Translations under genes and position numbers: made by a program
Shown here: positions 35,813 to 47,053 of the stretch, one piece after another
Layout of the letters: every line of letters starts with the position of its first letter
Position numbering within the stretch: position 1 is the stretch's first letter
Assembly (NCBI GenBank): GCA_024509875.1
Contig: JAMPIV010012426.1
Location: 20,579-84,578, forward strand
Source of the DNA: Oreohelix idahoensis
Taxonomy: Eukaryota > Mollusca > Gastropoda > Stylommatophora > Oreohelicidae
Reading direction: 5' to 3'
Length of the DNA: 64,000 nucleotides
Notes under the pieces: generated by a model
Told to the model about the DNA's origin: nothing
Seen by the model: the letters and a program-made list of their open reading frames with translations, nothing else
Database searches by the model: none

Positions 35813-36146
35813 ATCCGTCAAATAGCACAATAGATTCTCTGTCCATAAATAAAAATATTATTCTCATATACATCTGTAGTGTTCTCCTACTTTAAGGAAA
35901 TACTGGTAGTACCACTAGGCTGTTGTTTGAAATCATACCCTTTTAGTACTGTTTGTTTCTATTTGTCACTTGTGGAACTATTAAATATTTGTCCCTGTTT
36001 TATTCACTGTCACTTTTTATTCCTTGTTAAAGTTGAGTTTTCAGTTGCCGAACAAGAACTTATCTTGGCCGTAGAATATATGTAGAACTTTTCCTCTGCT
36101 CGCTCGACAATCTGTTCCCTGTTTGATAGGCAATGGCCACTAGCAT

Positions 36147-36922
36147 TCTTAAGTTCAACACCAAGACAATCCCAAGAAGCAATAAATAATTTGTGTCATC
36201 TCTCGGTTAAAATAGGTCTCCAAATAAATGCCTCTAAAACTAAAGCTATGAACTTTTCTAACGAGACCTTTGATATCATCTTGAACGGGGAAAAAACTAC
36301 AGAAAGTTGAAAGTTTCAATTATTTAGGCAGTAAAATGACTCAGGATGGTGACACAACAAGAGAAATCCATACTAGAATTGCTTTGGCAGCTAGCGCCTT
36401 CAATAGATTATCTAACATTTGGAAATTACGATCATTGAATATACATACCACGCTTCGTCTGTTTAATTCAAATGTTATCTCAGTGTTAACATACGGCTGT
36501 GAGAGTTGGAAAATAACAAAATCATTGGAGAACAAGCTGAATACATTCGAGAACAAATGTCTTAGAAAACTCATGAACATCAGTTGGAAAGAATTCAAGA
36601 CTAATCGACAAATAAGAGAAGACTCTAGGCAGAAATATGTCTCCGACTATATAAGGAAAAGACGATGGTCATATATCGGTCATGTCCTACGAATGCAAAA
36701 CAACAGAATACCACTACAGGCGCTCACTTGGGTTCCTGAGGGTAAGAGGAAAAAAGGAAGACCGAAAGAAACACTCAGAAGAACAATAATAAGAGAAGGA
36801 AGAACGTTGGGCCTAAATAATGTGCAAGAGCTAAGAAGAGTGGTGTCACAACGAACAACCTGGAGAGCACTGGTTTCTGCCTTATGCGCCGTGTTTGGTG
36901 CTTAAAGAATTTATTATTATTT
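36147..36922 (+). mobile_element. 5'-truncated RTE-type LINE, TSD ACTAGCAT
   Basis: 776 bp flanked by ACTAGCAT (36139-36146 and 36923-36930), ending in a TTATTATTATTT tail. Coding: end of the RT (GLQINASKTKAMNF), a frame break near 36300, then 36336-36905 with SNIWKLRSLNIHTTLRLFN, LTYGCESWKITKS, WSYIGHVLRM and PEGKRKKGRPKETLRR. The C-terminal 189 codons are open. The 8-bp duplication and simple tail are signs of target-primed reverse transcription. A relative lies inside the solo LTR at 3460-3610. Confidence 0.88.
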
Positions 36923-37523
36923 ACTAGCATGGGCTCGCAGTAAACTGGCAGAGTCCTGAATCAATCAGTTTTCAAGCGTTTGGTACCACATTAACGTCAG
37001 TACCCAGGACCTCACAATTTTCAATGAAATATACACAGAGACGATGACTGACACAGTTTCGATCTGTTTTATTGCCCAGGCCGCTTATAACTTGTAGTTT
37101 AAAGCACAGCCTGCTCTCATCTATCACTGTTGAAACTTTTCTTAGAAATGGCGTCCTCCCCAACGCTTATTCTGACAATATCGATTCAGTTAGCCAATCT
37201 TTATGACTTTTACAGTGTAAACAGTCTTTTCAAAAATATCATTCAAACTTTTCCTACGTTTCTAGGTTATTTAAGTTTATTCAAAGGTCAGCCAATAATA
37301 TTTCGTCTCACTTCAAATTCCACCCAATCGGATTCACTGTACTATCTTAGCCTATCTGTCACTTACTTTTTTCCCCAAAAAATATGCGATCCAATCTAAG
37401 CAGATATGACTTGACCTGACATTATCTTTGATCTCTATGTATGGTTTTATCAATAGTTGATTAGTTAAGGGACTATTTATATAACTAATAACATATTCTT
37501 GGTCAGCAAGTCTTCAGGTACAC

Positions 37524-39485
37524 TGTAGCGAGTTTTGTTAACACTTGCTTGGTTGTAGCGCGACACACGCCCACGCGACACCCACACACACAGTGCAAGG
37601 TCGGCTCGGCGGGTCTTTCTTTGAAGTTTAAGGACGGGAAATATAAATTACGGTTGAAGCCAGACAGTATTACTGAAGAATTATGAAATAGCTAATAGGA
37701 ATGAATGGCGGACTTTCAAAGTTTGCATTTACTGGACATTAAATTATTCACTACAGGAGAACGCCTTGTTGGAATACAATTAAATAAAAATAATTCAACA
37801 AAGGAGATAGACTAGGAATTATATCCAAAAGGATATTATTCAAATATAAATAGTTTTAAAGATAATTAATATTTTTCACCTTCATCACATCGGCTAAAAG
37901 TTAGCTAATAATCTTTAAAAATTTATTACACTAACAAGCCTCAACGGATTTGTATAAAACTTATATGTAATGAAAGCCTCATATGGGGAAAAGGGAATGA
38001 TACATAGGAAGGACGGAAGAATATAAGTGTGTAGTGAACAGAAGAGAAAAACGAGTACTGGAAAAGAACAGATTGTTTCAAATAGCTTCAAACCAGGAGA
38101 TGAAACGAAAATCTTTTAGGACTTTTAGAGGTGCTTTCTCGTACGCGCGAGAGACTGAAATATAAGGACAGAGGGACGCGTAGAAATCACACACACCAAA
38201 TCCAGAAGCCAGAGTGAGAAACTGGAGGACAGCATCTGCAAGAAAAGTTCTATTTTCACGCTGCATGCAGGGCAGATTAAATTAAGCCAATACAGTCTCA
38301 CCGTGAGCTTATAGATCCTAAGAGGGTATGTAAGTTTATTAAAAATATATGTATTACTAATATCATTTTATTTCAGATTTTATTTCTGATTGATTGTAGC
38401 AGATATAATAAAAAAGGGAATGACGCTAACCAGAGATAACCTTCACCGGCATTGTCAGGAAGCATAACCATTAATTGGTTAGCCACATATATCATGGCTA
38501 GTTCTTGCCTGGAAGCTTACGACATACCAGCAAGTACATAAGTGACTTGACATCCATAAGTGGAAGGCAAAGGTTATATCGTACCCATGTATCATAACAT
38601 GTGATTTATTCATGTATATTGTTAATTCTGCACAGTATACATTATCTTATCATGCTATCTCTGTAACATACTACCATGATTCATTCATTTATATACAAAC
38701 ACTGAAGACATGGTCGCATCATGAACAGCAGTGGGTGGTGAGATTGTTGGAACAATGGCCACCTATTACCTTTTGTTCCAGGTTTTTATAATCAATGTTT
38801 ATGATCATTCCTGATCGAGAAACTAAAGACTTGAAGAAGTTGATCCAGCTCACTGAAGCCTAGAGGTCAACCAATCTTCAACACCTTAGTCCCCCGTAGT
38901 TATAGGGCGGGCTGAAGGAAAGTCTTCCGTACTCTAGTGTGTCGGAGGAACCTGGAGCAGACGTGGCTAAAGTTGAGTTTCTTTGTATCCATCCAACAAA
39001 TCCTGTGAGCAGTTTCTAAAACGACTGTTTAATGATGACAACTAGATGGCAAGAGATAATGTGACAATCCTTTTGTTGTAAATTCAGTGGAAGATAAATC
39101 CAAGACTTTTTCTATTAGTTATCTTAATTTGTAACTGTAAATAATCATACATTTTACCATCTTCCAACACCCATTTATCATTACAAGAATATATAGATGT
39201 ACATAATAAATTGGATAATTGTACTCATTTGACTTGTTAAATTTTTAACTGTTAAATTTTGAGTTACCTTTTCAAATTTAATTATATTATCACATAGGGT
39301 TACGATAGCGAGAGTAGCACTTATACTTCTGAAGCCTAAATCTATTGTCCAGCTCAGAGTATTCACAGCTGTAACTCACTTGTGATACCAGTGTACTTCT
39401 CGGGCACTGGAACTTCATACTTTCTGGAGAGAGATTCTACTTCTGCTCTACCACTATTATCATAATAGGAAAACCTTTCGCTATA
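37524..39485. mobile_element. 1962-bp solo-LTR-like insertion, TSD TACAC
   Basis: Inserted in the 5' LTR of element A and bounded by TACAC (37519-37523 and 39486-39490). It begins TGTAGCGA and ends TCGCTATA, an 8-bp inverted repeat with one mismatch; the expected ...CA end is changed to TA. No coding frame. The 5-bp duplication and TG start favour a solo LTR. A non-autonomous element of another class remains possible. Confidence 0.75.
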
Positions 39486-40044
39486 TACACGAATATACGA
39501 TTTTTAAGGGGCTATGTGGTTTGGTTCAAAATTCTATCTTTTTTTCTATGTTAGTTGTTTATTTTTAGTCTACTACCCGTTCAATTCTTTTCCATGTTCT
39601 GTCCTCTCTATTTACGTGAGCTTAGGTCATTCACAATAAGAGCTTAACATGTTTACATGACGTAGTGTCCACAATTCTAACTTTTTTCATTGTATTTGGG
39701 GAAACCCTAAGGCAAGGCTTGCCCCTGTGCTAGTGTTGGCTTTTAGTTTGAAATAAATGCGAAACGAATTAGCATTTTCATCTATCCTTGCCCCTCCTCG
39801 TTCCACAATGCATTTTAGGCAAATATTTTCTTAGAACTAGGAAAAGTGGTTGTTTATGTCAAGGACGAATTTGAAAAATTGGGGTACCGTTTTGTTCGGC
39901 TATTCGTTAGCAAATAATAATCTGAAGGCGTAGGCGACACCAACCGTTCTAGCAGAAAATTCTTTTGTACTTTCTTATTTTTGCCTTTATGCCCTATATT
40001 GTTACATACTAATTTAGATATTGTATTTAGAAATTCACTACACA

Positions 40045-42400
40045 AGTGTCAATAAGTACTTTGTTTGGGTGGTCTTTCTCTTGTCTCCTGTACAGCTTCA
40101 GTCAGTGCTCTTTTACGCCTGATTTCCAGCTGCTCTATATTAGCATCTATCTCACATACGGCTGTGGGTGTTGATCCCATCCCTCCACAAATTAACATGA
40201 GAGCTTGGTTCTGCACACGGTCCAGAGATGAGATGGTATTAGTACTCACAATGGTCTGGAGGGGGAGGTTATAGTCTATCACTGATCTAACATAGCCGAG
40301 ATATAGTTGACGAAGGGTTTATTTATCCGCTCCTCAATTTGTACTAGCTAGCCGTTTGATGAGGTTTGGGCGCTTACATGCTTTTTCCCTGAAGTTGTAG
40401 ATGTGTCCATCTAGTTTCAATTGTTTGTCCAGATTTACTCCCGATAGACTGGGTGCTCCTCTTCTGTTAGTGCATCCCCACTAAGTTTGATGTTGATAGG
40501 TCTTTTTGCTATTTTGTGGCTGCGGGAGAAAGTGGTGTATGCAGTTTTCTGCGTATTAATTTTAAGTTTCCAAAGTTCGCAATATACTGACATTGTAAGG
40601 GGAGCTCTGTTGATCTTGGCTTTTGCCAGAATGGGATATTTATCAGTAGTCCGGATGGCAAGGTCATCAGCAAACAGCGCCTTCGACACATTTAGATGTT
40701 TGGCAAGGTGAAGATGAGGAAAAGGGTGCAACTTAAAGGAGAGCCTTGAGGCAGTTCATCTTCCAGCGTTCTTTTCCGTGAAATTGCACCAGCATAGTTG
40801 GTAGCTATGGTTCTATTTGTTAGGAAGGCCGGTATCCATCTAATCATTTTCCCTCCTATTTCCATTCTTCTCATCTTTAGCAAAAGTCCCTTTCTCCAAA
40901 CTCAAGGTCGATGAACACAGCTGTCGTGCTTTTTTCCCTCTTGAAAGCCATCCATCACATTCTGTGTGAACCTGAAGAGGGGGTCATCTGTGCGGTACTT
41001 ACACCTGAAGCCTGCCTAGTTTTTGTCAAGATGGTTCCAGCTTTCCACCCACCAATATAGTCGGTTATGTAACATTCTCTCGAACGCAGCCATATTGGTC
41101 TGTTCTATGTTACGCGTGGATGTGTTCTTTAGGAGCACTTCGTCTAGTTTCTTTCTCTGTTGTGTTTTATTTACACTGGCATAAAATTGTTGAAGACATC
41201 GGCTTTCTTGCTGCTTGATGTTACTTCAGTCACCACTTCCATCCATCATAGGTGTTGGATTTGTCTTTTTCTTGCTTCCCTCGAGTAACTGAGGAGTCTC
41301 CAAACTTTGTTCCCTTCTCTCTTTAGATCTAGTTTGTTGCAATGTTCTTTCCGAGTCTCCTGCTTATTCTTCTTGGTGACATACCTTACTTTTGCAGTGC
41401 ACCTGTTGTACTCTGTTTTATTTAGGGTAATATGGTATTTTACAGTCTTTTTTCTAGCCTCTCTCCTCTCTTTGACTGCTTCAGCTAGTTCAGATGTCCA
41501 GTAAGGTTTATACTTCTTATGCTTCCCCCTTGGAATGCACTTTTTGGCAGCTGTTAGCATTGTGGTACATATGTTGTTGTATGTAGTATTAATGTTATCA
41601 GTTCTTGTGATTTGACTGAATCCAGCGTCAGTTTCTCGGCAGTAGCGGTCCCAGTCTGCTTTCCTGAAGTTCAAAGATGGTTTATCCAGGGACTTCTGTG
41701 TCATCTGTGGTGTTAAAATAGTAGTTAAAACAGGGCGGCGGTCACTTCCCACATCTTCTAAGACTTTTGTGATACTATTTTCTGCTATGTCATCTGAAAC
41801 AAATGTCAAATCTGTCCGGCTGGTCGAGCTGTGTGCCCTGCGTACGAGTGTTGGTGGAGTTTCCAAGTTCTGCAGTAGAATTAAGTTGGTACTACTGCAC
41901 AGTTACTCAATCTCTAGGCCTCTTCTGTTAAACTGCCGGTATCCAGGAGCAGGAATGTGAGAATTAAAATTACCAGCTACGACAGTTTTCTTTAGAATGG
42001 GTTCAAACCCAGGCAGACCTTTTGATGAGGTCGGTGGACAGTAAATGTTGTGTAGTGTGTACTTGGTGTTATCTTTGCCCCGTAGCTTTATTATTTGGTG
42101 GTCGATATCCGCCGCAGGGTTGTTGGTTACTGTGGTTTGGGTATCATTTCTGATTTAGGTCATGCTGCCTTGGCACTTCAGGCATTCACATTTGTACTGT
42201 GTATAACCCATGATGTTAATTTGTCTCCGTGGGAGTATTGTTTCCCGGAGAAGGGCTACATGTACTCGATGTTCGTGTAGTATTTTTGTAAGCTCGATTG
42301 TCTTGTCCTGTAGTCCAGCTATATTTAGCTGTAAAATGTTAAGGTTGCCCTTCGCTGACTTTTCACAAGTCTGCACCTTAGGAGGGGTCCCAAACAACTC
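40045..42400 (-). pseudogene. LINE-A, 5' part: endonuclease and reverse transcriptase
   Basis: Minus-strand order: apurinic-type endonuclease starting near 42360 (LNILQLNIAGLQ, VALLRET), a degraded middle where the usual GDFN motif reads GNFN, and SDRRPVLTT (41866-41246). Next a linker (KKYKPYWTSELAEAVKERR) and RT with ELPQGSPLS and catalytic FADDLAI (40883-40435). The last piece (40282-40049) reads RVQNQALMLICGGMGSTPT up to the point where element A begins. The rest of the protein lies at 21926-20741. Numerous frameshifts and stops; clearly dead. Confidence 0.85.
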
Positions 42401-42598
42401 CCGACCCAGTTATACCGCCAGGAACTCGGTCGCCCCCATAGCAAACTTTGTGAGAACCTATAAGAAATTTAACTTCAGGCTTAGTTTATTTTGTAAACCA
42501 ATCACCACTCTATGGTGTTTTGATTCGTATCATCCACTTACGCGTCTATTATCATTTAGGAAGGGTTGTTTATTTGAAAGACATCAATAAACAACCTT
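42401..42598. other. Upstream flank of LINE-A
   Basis: No recognisable coding sequence; either 5' UTR of LINE-A or flanking DNA. Confidence 0.4.
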
Positions 42599-43380
42599 AG
42601 GTAAAAGATGTGCAGTTGATATGGTTTTGTTAGCTGAAAGTGATCAGGAATTATAAGAACTGGTGAAGCTAGTAAACAACATAAATCGTGATTATGTACT
42701 GGACACTGACATTGAGAAAACGAAAACTATGATAATTAGCAAAACAGACAATAAGTCAACATTAAAGATAACAATAAATGGAAAATTTCTGGAATAACTT
42801 AAGAGGTTCTCATATCTTGGTCATATAATAGCAGAAAACAGCTGATAAGAAACAGAAATCAGGAAGAGAATAGGAGTGGCCAAAGCTACATTCAACAGCA
42901 TGAGACAAATACTAACAATCTAAACAATTAGCTTACAAATTAAAACTGAGAACCATCAAATGTCATATATATTCTTCATGAACATGTGGTGTAAAAAAAA
43001 AATAATGGACAGTTAACAAACAGTTGGAAGACAGAACAGAGGCCCTTGAGATGTGGATGTCTATACGATTGGGAATGAGAAGAAATCAAATAAAGAGGTC
43101 CTGGAAAACCTAGGAATGCAATGAGAAATAATGAAAGAGGTCAAAATCAGACAGCTAACATATTTTGGCTAAATGAAAAGACATAACACCTTGCTAACGA
43201 CCTTAATGGAATGCAGAGCTGAAGGCAAACGTGCAAGACGAAGGCAGCGGTATAAATGAGAAGATAACATCAAGAGATTGACAGGAAAGAGTTATTAAGG
43301 CAACAGACGGAAGACGCCGAAGATCCATTGCTTTTGATCTTCGTGTGCAGATGGCAGCTGGTGATGATGATGATAATAGA
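42599..43380 (+). pseudogene. RTE-type LINE 3' end, heavily decayed
   Basis: Reading through many stops gives VLLAESDQELQEL (following the RT catalytic box), KTKTMIISKT, FSYLGHII, an EIRKRIGVAKATFNSM block, MKRHNTLLTTLMEC, AEGKRARRRQRY and a terminal LRVQMAAGDDDD with a GATGATGATGATAATA tail. This is the order seen in RTE ORF2 ends, but every segment carries stops. Confidence 0.7.
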
Positions 43381-43794
43381 CATGTGTTCCCTGTGACAGT
43401 GTTAAAAAACGCGACATTATGGGAGATAAAGACTTTGAACACGTTAGTATTTTCAAGGGAAGTAAATAATAAATTTGTTTATTAATCAAGGGAAATAAAA
43501 AAGCAATAAAAACATTTATTAATTTTATATTGTCAAAGTTTTAAAACCATTTTCATTGCTTTTGTAATTATTAAACCATTTTAAATAAAAATAGTTTGTT
43601 ATGCATTTTTAAAGGTAAACATTTATTTACATTTTGTTTTATAACAAAAGAAATAACAATTTTAAATAGTTACATTTTTTCACCCAGTCTTACGTTTTAG
43701 TATTAGAACTAGTCTTTCAGCTTACAGCTTTAATCAGTTACACATTTACCTATAAAGTTTTTTTGCAGGGGCAATAATTAAAAAATTTGCCTCC
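43381..43794. other. AT-rich, no gene recognised
   Basis: Strongly AT-rich with repeated AATTTTA/TTTAAAA words. No frame or element end. Confidence 0.5.
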
Positions 43795-44757
43795 ACGAAT
43801 AATGCTGTGAAGACCCAACGGCCTAATATCCGACCTTTGGCTAAGATCATGTGTCTAGACACAGGGACCGGTACAGTGACATTCATGTGTCATTAGGTCT
43901 CTTGTGTGAGAACACAGAACCCAATGCCCTTATCCGGCCTTTGGCTAGGATCATGTGTCTAGACACAGGGACCGGTACAGTGACATTCATGTGTCATTAG
44001 GTCTCTTGTGTGAGAACACAGAAGATCACTACGGTGACACATGTTGTCATTGGGTCTTCTTGTGTTGGTACATGTGGTCTTGACCAGGGCCGGGTTTGGG
44101 CGGGGCTAATGCGACCTCATGCGAGGAAAAAATATGCGACCTCAAGCGAGGGAAAAAAAAAAAAAAGACATTCATGTGTCATTAGGTCCTTTGTGTGAGA
44201 ACACAGAGGATCACTAGGTGACACATTTTGTCATTGGGTCTTCTTGTGTTGGGACATGTGGTCTTGACCAGGGACGCGTTTGGGTGGGTAAATGCGACCT
44301 CATGCGAGGAAAAAATATGCGACCTCAAGCGAGGGAAAAAAAAAAAAGGATCATGTGTCTAGACACAGGGACCGGTACAGCGACATTCATGTATCATTAG
44401 GTCTCTTGTGTGAGAACACAGAAGATCACTACAGTGACACAGTTTGTCATTGGGTCTTCTTGTGTTGGGACATGTGGTCTTGGCCAGAGCCGGGTTTGGG
44501 CGGGGACAATGCGACCTCATGCGAGGAAAAAATATGCGACCTCAAGCGAGGAAAAAAAAAAAAAAAAAAAAGAAAGACACTCATGTGTCATTAGGTCCTT
44601 TGTGTGAGAACACAGAAGATCACTACGGTGACACATGTTGTCATTGGGTCTTCTTGTGTTGGGACATGTGGTCTTGACCAGGGCCGGGTTTGGGCGGGGA
44701 CAATGCGACATCATGCGAGGAAAAAGTATGCGACCTCATGCGAGGAAAAAAAAAAAA
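43795..44757 (+). repeat. Tandem array of composite units with A-tracts
   Basis: Two unit types recur. Type 1 (GGATCATGTGTCTAGACACA, GGGACCGGTACAGTGACATT, TTGTGTGAGAACACAGAA) occurs near 43850, 43948 and 44347. Type 2 (TGTCATTGGGTCTTCTTGTG, GACCAGGGCCGGGTTTGGGC, then AATGCGACCTCATGCGAGGA twice, ending in A10-A19) occurs near 44025, 44207, 44424 and 44618. Each type 2 unit ends in a poly-A tract. Similarity between units is high. The open frames with Lys runs are artefacts. Confidence 0.9.
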
Positions 44758-44849
44758 TTTGCCTTGTAATAAATAATAAGGATATCTTTTGGTATCAAGA
44801 GAAATCTAATTGTAAATGGATTTTCATTTATCTGGTTGTATACGTACTT

Positions 44850-45250
44850 ACGCAACGGCAAAGACCACTATAAAGGCTACATTCAAGTCCAAATGGGAAA
44901 GAGAGCACCCGGGACATTTGAAAAATGACGCATATCATCAACTATCCAGAAAAGAACAGGTCATCATTTTTCGACTGCGCACTGGGCACAACAGATTGAG
45001 ATACCATCTGTACCACAAATACAAAATTGGTGCAACAGATCTCTGCACCTGCGGTACCAGCCCGATGACAGTCGAACACCTGCTGCAGTACTGCCCAACC
45101 TACAGTAATGAACGGGGTAGCATATGGCAACAACCCACTTCTGTCAACGAAAAACTGTTTGGAGATGTCGGGAACCTTGAGTTGACTGCTGCCTTTATTA
45201 GAGTCATAAATGTGGAAGTCTGAAGGCGAACGAGGAAGAAGAAGAAGAAG
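44850..45250 (+). mobile_element. 5'-truncated LINE 3' end with 10-bp TSD ATACGTACTT
   Basis: 401 bp flanked by ATACGTACTT (44840-44849 and 45251-45260), ending in a (GAA)n tail. Coding: KWEREHPGHL, VIIFRLRTGHNRLRYHLY, and the CCHC-type motif CTCGTSPMTVEHLLQYCPTY, then a stop at about 45223. This C-terminal zinc region follows RNase H in I/R1/Jockey-like LINEs. The coding part is intact to its stop. Confidence 0.85.
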
Positions 45251-45304
45251 ATACGTACTTCGTTAATCGGTTATACTCTGTTACGTACCATTTAAATTTA
45301 TTTT

Positions 45305-45485
45305 TGGGTCAGTGGACTTTCCTTCCAACCCGGTCAGGAGCTTCGCTCCTTCCTATCCACAGAGGGTTTATGTGCAGGAGCCGTTCAGGGTATTCAGTCC
45401 TTCAAACGCTGACGCCCGGGCTTGAACCTTGAAAACCTGGTCGCCAGTACAACGTTGTAGCCATTACACCAGCGCGGCTCCCAGC
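45305..45485 (-). mobile_element. tRNA-headed SINE (family S3)
   Basis: The minus strand begins GGGAGCCGCGCTGGTGTAAT, has GGTTCAAGCCC as B box, then GGGCGTCAGCGTTTGAAGGA, and a body including AGGAGCGAAGCTCCTGACCG. The head aligns with family S1 but the body differs. The 3' end lies near an A/T-rich AAAAATAAATTTAAA. No clear duplication. Confidence 0.65.
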
Positions 45486-45577
45486 ATGCTCGATTAAACT
45501 GTATTTTTTCAAACTTCGTAAGTAGAAGTATCCACTTTCATTGGTCATTAAAAATTGTAAGAAATCACCACATCAAA

Positions 45578-46537
45578 ATGATGACAAAAATCAACCTTGA
45601 TGCCAGCGAGGACTTCGAAGGAGGTGCCTTGCACCAAAGCGGAATTTTGGTGTTGTCCATTTCTGGAGCACAGGCTGGGCGCGCCTCCTACTCGCTAATA
45701 GCAAATATTTTAACGGGCCCGTGCGGCATCATGCCCAATGGTATATCGTCGATATACCGGTTTGAAGACCTACATCGGTGGTATGCCACCTTGACGCCTG
45801 GGGTGCAAGCCGCCCAGTACAACTCCCTACATGGGAAACGATTGGAGTGGCAGACTCCAAAGCTATCTGTTCTAGTGAAGCATCTAGACAAAGAACGGGT
45901 GAAAGCCACCCTCCACTGGATGCCTCCAACATTGAAAAAGGAGGTGGCAAGAAAGATAGCTGTGGCTGTCTCAGGAGACGCCGAGGCGAAAACTTTCCAG
46001 TTAAAAAATGCTATGGACAAGTGGGTCCTGCTTTGCAAACCCAAAGATCCCCTCCCCCATTACGTGGATTTAGAAATCAACGGGCAGAGGCAAAAGACAC
46101 ACAAAATGTTCGTCACCATACCAGGACGGAAGACGGCGTGCCCTTTTTGCATGCAAGAAGACCATTGGGCAAATAGGTGCCTCCAAAAAAATAAAGGACA
46201 AGAAGTACGTACACAACCAGATAAACAAGCACAACAAAAACTATCTCCCCGCCAGCCTGCAGATAAGGAGAAGTTCCAAATAGTCACGAGAAATAATAAA
46301 CAAAGAAGACACCACTCTGAGGACAACGTCACTACACAAGCCCCACCGAACTTTACGATGATAGACCCCAAACATTTACCTACTCCAGCGCAAGCTTATA
46401 AAAACAATAGCCCAACAAGTCCAAACAAAGAAAAGACACACAAGCAACATATGGAAACACCACCCAGACGTAGAACACTGTCAGACACCAGCCCAAGGCT
46501 CGACTTTGAGCTGGATAGCCCTGGTAACACAGAGTAA
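45578..46537 (+). CDS. Tx1/L1-type LINE ORF1 (nucleic-acid binding)
   Basis: 319 codons. ORF1 proteins of this group bind element RNA in the ribonucleoprotein. Residues about 60-180 form a compact region with repeated basic segments (LERKERVKATLHW-like, KKEVARKIAV). A CX2CX4HX4C knuckle, CPFCMQEDHWANRC, lies at about residues 188-201. The tail is Gln/Lys/Pro-rich and low in complexity. The ATG is preceded by ATCAAA and lies about 95 bp after the SINE boundary. Uninterrupted, unlike ORF2. Confidence 0.8.
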   Translation: MMTKINLDASEDFEGGALHQSGILVLSISGAQAGRASYSLIANILTGPCGIMPNGISSIYRFEDLHRWYATLTPGVQAAQYNSLHGKRLEWQTPKLSVLVKHLDKERVKATLHWMPPTLKKEVARKIAVAVSGDAEAKTFQLKNAMDKWVLLCKPKDPLPHYVDLEINGQRQKTHKMFVTIPGRKTACPFCMQEDHWANRCLQKNKGQEVRTQPDKQAQQKLSPRQPADKEKFQIVTRNNKQRRHHSEDNVTTQAPPNFTMIDPKHLPTPAQAYKNNSPTSPNKEKTHKQHMETPPRRRTLSDTSPRLDFELDSPGNTE

Positions 46538-46608
46538 AGACGTTTTCCCCTGACCTCAAGCATCCATTTTTATGTAATTGCACTATTAGCAAATACCCCA
46601 TTTCAAGA

Positions 46609-47053
46609 ATGGCGGCAAAAATTAGAATAATTAGTGTAAATATTCGTGGCCTTCGCACAAAATTACAACATTTCATAACACTCATACACAAATACCATCC
46701 AGATTTTATACTGGTTCAAGAAACCAACATACACACAGACGAACACGCAGCCCATATCACGACAAAATTAGGACTTAGACATTAATGTTTTAGCCTTAGT
46801 ATTCAGAATATAGGTTCAGGGGTAACTATCGTACAGACATCGGATAGGTTGGAAATTATCAGGAAAAACAGAGATAGTAGGGGTAGAATAGCCATAGTTC
46901 AGATAAGGAACAACACACAAACATACACCGTAGGAAACATACATGCACCACCAGATTACAGACACCAACCCTTCTTTTATGATAGTCTAGAAAGCCTACT
47001 CACGTATTCATACAGGGGGCAGAACATCATATTAGCGGGAGATTTTAACCTGA
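46609..47053 (+). pseudogene. Tx1-type ORF2, endonuclease first part
   Basis: Starts MAAKIRIISVNIRGLRTKLQ; the Asn is catalytic. LVQETNIH gives the Glu. A TAA at 46783-46785 interrupts. It continues SGVTIVQTSD and GNIHAPPD, and reaches IILAGDFNL at 47053, where a MITE is inserted. Confidence 0.85.

Larger units (their letters stand above)
21927..40044 (-). mobile_element. LTR retrotransposon A (Ty3/Gypsy, Gmr1-like order), 18.1 kb with nested insertions
   Basis: On the minus strand: 5' LTR (40044-28221, with four insertions), primer-binding region (about 28198-28215), gag (27957-26701), integrase zinc-binding region (26641-about 26280), integrase C-terminus and RT (25888-24461), RNase H (24436-23924), polypurine tract (23830-23841), 3' LTR (23829-21927). 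Without nested inserts the LTRs are 1903 and about 1907 bp and the element about 8.2 kb. LTR ends are TGTGTAGTG...CCACCACA. AGT flanks both ends (21924-21926, 40045-40047), a 3-bp or degraded longer duplication. The element interrupts LINE-A. Integrase precedes RT, the copia-like order known for the Gmr1 group. Confidence 0.85.
28221..40044 (-). repeat. 5' LTR of element A, split into five pieces
   Basis: Alignment to the 3' LTR gives pieces 28221-28617, 34548-34586, 35813-36146, 36923-37523 and 39486-40044. Removing the four inserts and one copy of each duplication leaves about 1907 bp, against 1903 bp in the 3' LTR. Insert boundaries and duplications: ACAAT (element B), ATCCG (solo LTR), ACTAGCAT (RTE fragment), TACAC (second solo LTR). 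Confidence 0.9.

Noticed and set aside
44010..44714. Overlapping frames with Lys runs
   Set aside because: They are repeated peptides from the tandem array with A-tracts.
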